From positions 1-36,106 of the forward strand of contig CADAGC010000020.1 of assembly GCA_902787365.1 (NCBI GenBank): a DNA stretch of 36,106 nt. The letters are read 5' to 3'. The position numbers and the translations under genes are program-made. Below are positions 7,150-17,300 of the stretch, piece by piece; within the stretch, counting starts at the first letter, position 1, and each line of letters starts with the position of its first letter. The notes beneath the pieces are model-generated. The model did no database searches, had not been told where the DNA came from, and was given only the letters and a program-made list of their open reading frames with translations. Origin of the DNA: an uncultured Ruminococcus sp. (GTDB lineage: Bacteria; Bacillota; Clostridia; Oscillospirales; Ruminococcaceae).

Positions 7150-8271
7150 ATGAAAAAAAGCATAAGGCATTTATTAAAAAAGCTTAGACACTCGTGGATA
7201 ACCGTCTGGCTCGTTATGGCAGTTCTTGCTCTTTCCTGTGTGTTTATATTTGCGGTGTATACGGGTGTTTCCTCTGTAAAGAGGGTAGTATCGACAGGCG
7301 CCGGTGCCGGTCTTCTTTTCTCGTCAGATTATATGTCGACAGGTACACAGTATACTACCGAGCACGGAGATTACTCGGCCTATGACGCAGATGAGAACCC
7401 CACATATCAGTTCATTGTGAGCAACCATCCGCAGGGTGACAGGCACATTTGGTATACAGCTAACAATATCGAATACAATGTCTCGGCTGAGCTTGTCAAG
7501 AATCAGAAATATACTGCTGAAGACCCCCAGGTGCAGTCAAACCCTTCGCTTGTAGGACAGTATAAGCCCGTGACAGCCGATGACCTTTTGGGCAAGACCT
7601 TTCAGATAGGCATAAAAGGTCAGGCTAAGCAGAACTTCAGTGCCGGTTCGGCAGTGACTTTTACCTTTACCGGCAGTAATGCGCTGAAAAAGACCGAACC
7701 TGATGATGATACTTTTGAGCTTGTGATAGATAAGAGCGAGCTGCTCGGTGAAGAACCTTCGGTACTTGTAAAGCTTACCGCCATACCCACAAATGTTTCT
7801 GGCGGCGAGGTCGACAGACTGTATGGCTATATGGGCATTTGTAAAAGAGCCACAGGCGATGCCAAGTGGTCAGGAAAGATAAATGACGAAAATTATACCA
7901 CTACCGATTATGATGCATATAATTATGTTATATCGGGTATAGGCAAGGGTACCTTCTACTTTGCTTATGACAGCTCAAAGCTCAGCCCAAATATGTTCTT
8001 TACACAAAATAATTCGGGAATTCAGCAAAACGATACACTTACCAATGAAGACTGGGGCAGGCTGACACAGTATAAGTCATCACAGCCATCGAATAAAAGC
8101 GATTGGAAACTTATGGTGCTTACAGTTGATTCCTCCGATAAGTCAAGATATGAGATACAGCTTTATAAAACGAGCGGTGATGATTACAGACAGGTCATTG
8201 ACGGATATGTTGATTTCGGATTTGTGGTGTCCGAGCAGGAGGATAATAACGAACCGGCCGGCGACGGCTGA
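7150..8271 (+). CDS. membrane-anchored or secreted surface-locus protein 3, unknown family
   Basis: A 373-residue protein with a strongly basic N-terminus, one hydrophobic segment (about residues 16-40) and a beta-rich extracellular region. Unlike its two upstream neighbours it has no Ala-Trp-Phe after the hydrophobic segment; instead a Ser/Thr/Gly-rich stretch follows, so it may stay anchored or be cut by another peptidase. The tail is acidic (Glu-Gln-Glu-Asp-Asn-Asn-Glu) with no sorting signal. AAGGAG stands about 11 nt before the ATG. The gene lies between the AWF precursors and the giant protein in one unit, so a linker or anchor role is possible, but this is inference. Confidence 0.7.
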   Translation: MKKSIRHLLKKLRHSWITVWLVMAVLALSCVFIFAVYTGVSSVKRVVSTGAGAGLLFSSDYMSTGTQYTTEHGDYSAYDADENPTYQFIVSNHPQGDRHIWYTANNIEYNVSAELVKNQKYTAEDPQVQSNPSLVGQYKPVTADDLLGKTFQIGIKGQAKQNFSAGSAVTFTFTGSNALKKTEPDDDTFELVIDKSELLGEEPSVLVKLTAIPTNVSGGEVDRLYGYMGICKRATGDAKWSGKINDENYTTTDYDAYNYVISGIGKGTFYFAYDSSKLSPNMFFTQNNSGIQQNDTLTNEDWGRLTQYKSSQPSNKSDWKLMVLTVDSSDKSRYEIQLYKTSGDDYRQVIDGYVDFGFVVSEQEDNNEPAGDG

Positions 8272-8310
8272 TAAAGAATTAGAATATGCCTAAAGAAATG
8301 AGGTGATCGG

Positions 8311-11300
8311 ATGAAAACGGCAATAGGCAAACTTAAAACTAAAATGGTATTTAAAAGAGCATTCAGCATTATAACCGCGTTTGCTATGCTTTTTGCTGCT
8401 CTTCCGATCGAGCATCTGGCACAGCAAGTAATGCTCTATGCCAGTGCAGAGATGACTGTTGAACCACGTGCGCATTCAATTGCTTTTGCGTCGCTTGAAG
8501 ATTTTGTTGCATATTCAAGTGATTATGCTAAAGGTACTTCCGAAGTTGATGGTGATACTGTCAAGAATTATGAATACTATTCTAAAGATATCATCACGCT
8601 TTCACTCAATACCGGTTCGACCAATGAAATGCCTAACGGCTATATTGGCCTTGGTACGATAGATGTACCATTCGATGGTAAGATAATCATAAATGCGGCG
8701 TCCGATTCCTACCAGTTGGCTGTAGATACTCCGCTGTTCACAAATGTAAGTGATAGCGTATTGATCACAAAGAATAACGGAACTGATGTGATCGAGCTTG
8801 ATCTTAAGAGAAAAAAGGCAGATGTCCTTGATCAGAAGGTTGAACTCAGCCCGTTGTTTGCAAGGCTTGTTACCCATTCCGGAGACGGCGGCACTACATG
8901 GAAGATAAGATCATCGACTTATAATGAATCGGGAAATGTGATAGCCTATAATTTCTCAGGCTTGATAGGTACATTGAATGAGCAGGCAAATGTAAATATT
9001 GAGTTTAAAAATGACTCATTTGTTGATGCAAACAATACAGCCCATGTCAAGGTTGAGAATGAGTCGGAAGATGATGGGATAGATGCAGGCCTAATTGCAG
9101 GCAGAATGAAAAATCTTGCGAAGATAGCTCTTAAGCTTTCGGGCACTAATACATCATGCAATATCTCGTCCTCTTACGGCAGTGCAGGCGGTCTTGTGGG
9201 CAAAATGGATCCCGGCGCAGAGATTGTCATCAATGAGATGAGCTATACCCCCACAGATAGCAGAACGATAAGTGCATATTCTTATGCCGGTGGTATTGTG
9301 GGCTATTGCGACGGGGGCAAGATAACTATCGCCGATAATGTTACTGTGCCTGTTAAAGGTGTTGTCATAAGTCAGGACGAAGAATCTGCTGCCGGCGGTC
9401 TTTGCGGTTATTATTCAAGCCCCGCAGTTTATGATGATACTACGTCTGATGAGATCGATTATGATGATTATAGCTATGACGATGTAAGCTTTGATATTTC
9501 AAAATTTGATATTGATGTAAAACTTAAGTCGCAGGTAATGACCGGTGGCTTGTTTGGTATGCTTTATTCTTCTGCTGATGTTTCTGTTACCGGTTCGTCC
9601 ATAAAAGCGGCAAATGAGATTGATACATCGGCATTTGGCGGTATCTGCGGTAAGTATCAGACGAATAGCCTTGAGAATATGCTTGAGGTGTCTAGTATTA
9701 CGTTGAATACATCTTCATCGGCCTACACAGATTATTACGGTGGTGTGGCGGCAGTTATCATTGATAATGATCCTGCGTATATCAAGGTTGATGACCTTAT
9801 ACATAACACTAAGCTCGGCTGCGGCAATGGCAGTACCGGAACAGGCTGTTTTGGCGGCGTTGTAGCAGATGCCGGCAGCAGTCAAGGCAGTATGCTTGAC
9901 ATAGCCAGTGTAACTGTATCCACAATGCCTGAGACAGGCTCGTCTGCAACGAAATTCCACGGCGGCGGCCTTGTGGGTAATATTCAAAAGGGCGTAGTGC
10001 GCCTTAGTGGCGTTACAACAATGACCAATGCTCCTTGTGAGGAGAATAATTCCGATTGCGGCCAGCTGGTAGGCATAAGAGGCGAAGCACTTGTATATGC
10101 TGTCGGCTCGGGTAATTCGGGCGATACGGGCTGGGAGTTCAACAGATCTTCTGTCGATGTTCGGGCAGATGATATAGGCACTTGGGGCGAAGTAGTAAGA
10201 GTAGAATGCATTGAAACTAATATTCTTAGCTTTGACGGTAGTGAGCATACTGTTACGATAAAAAAGCCTGTGAATAATACTAATATAACCAGTAGTACTA
10301 CAGCTATTACTATTCCGAACAAAGATGCATTTATAAGGCTTGCCCTTTATATGCAGCTCAATTCTTCAGGTGATTCCAGTTCGGCATTAGAATTTCAAGG
10401 AGCAACTCAATATTACAGAAAGAACAATCTGTTTAAAAGTGCGATCACATATACCATTGGTCAGGATATCGACCTTACCGATACAGGTATCACAGGCCTT
10501 ATGCGTGATGACGCAACGAACGGAAATGATAAATTCTGCGCAAAGATCACTGCGTCTGCTGCAAAGACCATAACTCTCAAAACGGGTCAGCAGTATGGTG
10601 TGATCAGCGGCACCTCCAATTACAGAGGAGCTATCTGCGGGCATAAGTATAACGGCCTTCTTGCACGTACAGGTGCCGGAGCCGAGGTCTCAAATATTAA
10701 CATAGCAGGAAATATATGCGTAAAGGGATTTGATGTAACATATATCGGCGGCGTTGCAGCCGAGGTCACAGACGGTATTAAGCTGACTGATGTAAACGTT
10801 TCTGAGACTATAGATACAGCTACACCGAAAGTAAGGCTCGGCGGATATATTGGTGTGGTATCATCAGCAAATAGCAAGGAAATTGCCATAAGCGGTACAA
10901 AGCCGGAGATAAAGCCCACTATCAACAATGGCGCACAGCTTAATAACGAAAGCAGCGGTGATAATCACTCGATAGGCGGCGCTATAGGCTATATTGCGTC
11001 AGTTAATAGCTTTGATGTCAAAATAACAAACGCTGAAGTGGGTACAACCATAACCAATAGCGGAAATGCCTCTTCGAGAATGCGTATGGCAGGCCTTATT
11101 GCCGATATAGCTGCAAATACTTCCGACACAAGAACGATATATCTTACCAATGTTACCGTTAAGGGTACTACCATATCCAATAATGCCACCGGTTCCACAG
11201 GCGGTATGCTGGGCTATAACTGGCATAATACCAATGTCAGCTTTTCGGGTCTTACTTTAGAGAAAAACGGCAGCACCAATAATGCCATATCAACATCAGC

Positions 11301-14300
11301 ACCTAATCTGGGCGGCCTTGTGTTTACTGCGACAGGTCATTGGACTGTGCCCGAAAAAGGAATAACAATTCGCTCTCTGAAAGATAACAGAACATCGGGC
11401 GATTCCTTTGGTATGCTCGTAAATAGAGGCTATGCCACTATCAGTAATAAAAAGTACGGTTTATATCTCGACCTTACCCACGTAAACAGCTATGTGCTGC
11501 CCAATATGGTAGGTGAAGGGGGACTGGCGGCATCGGGTGATATAACTGTTATAGCCAGCACAGTATATGATGAATTGGTAGCTTACAGCGGTGCCGACGG
11601 AAAAGTGCTTTCAAACAAGGGCGGCGTTGTTTCGATAACTACTTCGGGAGATTCACCTACAGTACTTATGAGCGGCAGCACTTGCAGCACTTATCAGAAT
11701 AAGTATAATAAATCAAAAACCAACGGTAATACAAGATATTACTATAATCTTGACTATATAAAGGATCACCTCACAGACGATAACGGCGGCGAGTCCGATG
11801 CAAAGAAACTGCTTTTCTGGAGCCTGAGTGAGTATGCTGCGGGCAATATAAGCGGCAATTTTGCGGGCGGTGCTGTTTGCGGCAACTGTGATATGGAAGG
11901 TATATCATACTATCCTATTGATGTATCAAGTATAACTATAGCCGATGATCTTAAACTTAAGTTCTATAATTCTCAGATAGAGGACATGGAGAATGCTGAA
12001 AGCGGCAATACCGACAGCAATGTCAGGTCAACAAGGAGTTCATCGTCACAGCACTATCTGATGCACAGTGGCTTGTTCCTTAATGCTACAGGTACTGTCA
12101 AGACTCAGGGCAATCTTCATTTTATAGGAAATATCGTTTCTGACAGCACATATTCCGGCGTTTTTATAAAGGGCACCCTAAGCGGCAGCCTTTTAACGGC
12201 AGATAATAAGGATATAGTTTTTGAAGGCCTTACTATGAGCAGCAATGGCGGTGCGCTGTTTATCAATAAAATAACCGGTTCGGATCAGTCGGTGCAGATA
12301 AATGGCGTGCGTACAGGCGGTCTGGGCTTTGATGTTGTTTCAAAGATTGACGAGACGGGATATGCAGCGAATGCTGCCGTGGCGGGAAGCCTTATAGGTG
12401 ATGTAACTGTAACTAACCTCTCGATGAAGTTCAACAGGATAAAGATCGATGCGAGAGATTCGGTAGGTGCTGCCAATAATGGATATAATACCACAAGATC
12501 TATATTTACAAATGCAACTCTGCTAAACAAGCTTGATGCCGATCTTAAGACCAATGCTGAATACAATTTTAATGAGACGGAAGACTGGAGCGGCTCTACA
12601 CACGTTGCTGATGTGACCTACGGCAAAGAGCTTACAGATAGCATTGAATACAGTACAAATGGTGTGAGCAATGAAAAGTATTATTATGATACAAGAGCGC
12701 TTATATACATCACGGATGCTGATAAGGAAAGCGGAACTAATTTCAGCAGCGGCTATCTGCCTTATGTGAGGTTTTATCATTCAAGTGTTACAAATGCGCC
12801 TGCACCCATAAATCAGCTCCGTGAGATCAAGGTCAATGTTAAGTCCACAGACCTTACAACGGGCTGCGGCACATATGATCACCCTTATGAGATCAACGAT
12901 GCCGTTCAGCTTGTAAGTATTGCGGGCATGATCGCGGGCGGCGACAGTATTCCTACCATTCGTCTGCCCAAGACAGTTGCAAAGTATTCGACTAATTACA
13001 ACTCTCACTGGTGTCATAACAATAATGCTGAGACCTGTGCCGAGTATACTACCACTGACGGAACAACCTATACCAGCACTGAAACAGGTGCTGCTGAATG
13101 GACAAAGGCCGAGGTGCGTGAGTATCTTGCATCTGCATATTATCAGGTCATCAGTAATATCACTATCTCCGATAGCAAGTTCCAGGGTCTCGGCTCATAT
13201 GAAACATCGGGCAAAGGGCAGTATGCTTTCAGGGGGGTTATAGCCGGAAGAAAGGGTAATGAAAATGTCAAGATAAAGAATAAGACCAAGTCGCCTCTCA
13301 TCAACTTCTGCACAGGTGCAGTTATAAAGGATATAGATGTTGAGGTAGAGTGGCCGAGCAATGACACCTTCGTTTCCTGCAATATCAATGCGGATAATAC
13401 AAGTGAGTATTCTCTGAGCAACGATGACTGCAAGGCCTACGGCGCAGTTATTGGTAAGATATTTGCGGGCGATAACATCATCGACAATGTTAATGTTACA
13501 TTTACTGAAGGTCATCATATTGAGATAACCTCGGGTGCTCTTATAACAGACAACAACAGAAAAAAGAGAAACGTTGCTAATACACCACTTGGCGGTTATA
13601 TTGGCACGGTCATTGACGGCTGTGTGATATTCAGAAATATGGCAGAAACCACTGCCGAATCAATGGGTATGCATGTTGATTCTGTCGTTTCAGTGTATAA
13701 ATACAGTGACGTTCAGGTGGATTCGCCCCTTAAAAATGTTGCAAATGATTCTTCCGACAGCAACTACGATAATGGCAACGGAAAGAGATTTCTCTACGTT
13801 AACCCGATTATAGGCAGAGTAATAAACGGCTTTGTGATAAACGAAACCGATACTTACAGATATAGTGAGGACGGTAAGTACGGTGACGGTGAAACTCGTG
13901 TGACAGGCGGCTCGACGGTTACTCTCAAGAATGGCAGAAAGAACTACTCTATTGCCGATATTGACAGCACTTCCGAGACCAAGCTACAATTCAGAAGCAG
14001 CAATTTTTCAACAACGATTAGTAATAATGCTTCGTCAATGAGCGTTTTCGCCCCTGATGCACAGTCACTTTATATTATGTCCGGCATATTGATTATAGGT
14101 GCAGGTACGGCAGATACAATGACGGGTAATTATAACTACAGTACGGCATACAGTAATGGTTCATCTGTCGGGAACTATAACGCAACTCACCATGCAGCGT
14201 ACTCTGCAATAGGTGAGACAGACGCTGTTGAAAAGGCAAGTGTTGCGACAGATACTGTTAACTCAACATCGGCTATACCTTATATAATAGAGCATTACAC

Positions 14301-17300
14301 CGAAAAAGTCGGAGATAATTATCCTGCACGTATGCTTACGGGCAATAAAGGCAGTAAAAAACATAGTATTTATCTCTGCAAACCGGGGGAGCAGTCAAAT
14401 GACCCTCCGGAAAACGCCGAGGATACCATATACTATATGCCGGATGGTTTCAGAGGTCTTGGCAGTTTTACAGCCGATAATACTAACAGACTCAACAAGA
14501 GTCTTTATCTTAAATGCTTTGACGGAAGAAATAAGACTATTGATATGAATGCTGTATATAAATCAGTCGCTAAAACTATGGATAATTATTACAGGGCAGA
14601 AAAAACGTTTGGCCCCGGGCTTTTTATTGCTCTTAGACAGGATGGTATAAATAATAATGGTACCAGTGCAACTGATGACAGATCCAGGACTATAGGAAAT
14701 TTTGCTTTGTCCGGATATATTTCGGGCGAGTCGATCAATCCGGCAGACGGAGGTTACAAAGAAATGGTTTTTGTCGGCGGCGTGATAGGTAATACAGGTA
14801 ATAACAATACCTTAAGTCTGAATATAGGTGGTATTAAGCTTAATAATCTGCATCTGTTCGGCACTCATCATACCGGTGGAATTGTTGGTTATGCAACAAA
14901 TAATACACTAGATATTAATAATGGTGCTCTCTACATCAATAACTTTGAGGCAAAAGGTGACAGAGGTCTTAAGGTTGAAGCCTGGTCACGTGCAGGCGGT
15001 CTTGTGGGAACTGTTGATAGAATGAAAGTGTATATCAATACTCTTTCGGATGAAGACAGTGAGTTTAAAATAGCGTCTGTTGAAAACGTTGGCTCAACAA
15101 GTACTGACGGCGGAATAACACAGTGTGGTGGAATTATAGGTAATATCTGGTCTCAAAACATGCAAGTACTTATCAAAAATGTTCATATCGTTAAAAAGGA
15201 TGATAATTCCTGCATAAAGTGTTCAGATGCAAATATCAACAGTAGCAAAAACGGCGTTGATTCAAGAGCAGGCGGTATAGTTGGTTCGGTTGGTAAGTGC
15301 GGTTATCTTATGATCGTTGGCTGTTCGGTAAGTGATATGACCATAAAAGGTAATTCTGCCGGAGGTTTCGTAGGCGCAAACTACAATAATAATACAAAAC
15401 CTGATAAAAACAATGGATATATTAAGATCTATAACGGCGCTGTGAATAATTGCAATATAACAGGCAAGAAATATGCAGGCGGTCTTGTAGGATATGATGA
15501 AGAGGACAACCAAAAGTACACAGCCGATAGTGCATTTCAGGATCCAACTGATACGTCAGATGATACTAAGAACTATTATCATGATATAGACGGCTGTCTT
15601 GTGGCAGATTGCACAATAGAGCATACCGATTCTGATAGTTCTTCATATGCTTCCGGTGGCCTTGTGGGGTTATATACTCCAAGCACCGTAAGGGTAAGGA
15701 CTATATGCAATTCCCTTGTGACAGGCTGTACACTTATCAGCCCCGAGGATACAAACTCAAGCATGGGCGGCCTGATAGGGCGTACATCCAAGACTAAGGT
15801 CTACGGATATAACCTTGCTGTCAATGATATTACTTTCAAAAGAGGCACATCTGTAGCTTCCGGTGATATACTCAAACGCACGGGCAATCTGGTTGGTTGT
15901 GTGTCATACGGCGAGATAAAGCTTGTGGGCGTCACAAGACAGGGCACACTTGTCCCCGAAAAGACATCTTCGCAGAATGATATAGATGTTAGTCTAAGAC
16001 AGAATTCACCGAGTATATTTGTAGTCTACGGCGATTATGACGGCAGCAGTACTGAGCTTTTTGACAACGCATATAAATGGGGCTCTACAAGCGAAAACTC
16101 CGGTGCCAATGCAAAGAATTTCATTGAAACGAAAGAGTACGCCGAGCAATATGCGCATTTGTCGGGCTTGACTAATGATGAGAGTATTAACGATGTATTT
16201 GCGGGTGATCCAAAGAAAACCTATCCTTTCGTTATCGACAGCCCCTATACCGTAATGGGCAAGACGGGCGATGATATTACGGAGGTTCTGAACGGTGATG
16301 GCGCAAAGACTTACTCACCGGAAGGAGCAAACAAGACATATCCTCTTATTAAAAGGATAACCGAAGATAGAAGTTCGTCAAAGAAGTATGTGATTCCCGA
16401 TGTATATTCTTCGAATGATGAAGACGATGCTAACTACGCAAGAATGCAGAAAGCGCTGTCTCAAACTGATGATTCTCAGAATAAGATATCGACCTATAAG
16501 AACGAGATGGGTAAGCTGCCTTCTGCCAATATAGACGACTTTGCTGTAGTGACTATCAATTCGGAAAATCAGGAGATGTCAACCAATATCGTCAAAAACT
16601 ATATCCGGGCTGTTACGAATACCGACATTGATTATTCCTATAAGGAAGAGGACGAATATCCTTATAAGCTCAATATCTATGCCTGCACCTTTAAGGACGG
16701 AAAATACAGCATAGATGCCGAAGCCAGGGCGGGGCTTATGCATAACTCGGATATCGGTAGATTTTATATGGTGGCATCAGGTGCTGATACCAATAAGGAT
16801 AACGATCAGTTCTCACTTATAGATATCGAGTATTTTGATCCTGCCGATAGTAGTATGGAAAATGTCGTTATGCACGTATATATTCCTGTCCTGACTAAAA
16901 AGATGCTCAATTACGGTATCAAAACGGCATCTCTGTCGGGAACGGATTATAAGTATACCAATGATCCGAATTATGTGTGGGGCAATACCCTTTTTGAAAA
17001 CATGAATTCCTGGTATACGGCATTTGTTTCCTTCAGCTATTCCATGGAAGAACTGCAATCATTGGTTGATAGTGAAACGGGGCTTAAATGGCATAATGAT
17101 AAGGTGATCAGTATGGAGTATTCGGATACCACTGTGGCAGGTGATAAGCTTAATGGCGATACTCAGCTCGTGCTTGTCGACCCGAATAAGAACACCGACG
17201 AGTATTACTACAGCCTCCTGTCTCATCTGCGAAGTAATGAAAATGCATCAACCGATGCTGACAGCGATACGCTTTATCTGTCTGATTTTAAACAAGGTCT

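Noticed and set aside
9715-10322. Minus-strand open frames opposite the giant gene
   Set aside because: No ribosome site or recognisable domain; the plus-strand frame is continuous and has clear GLUG motifs.
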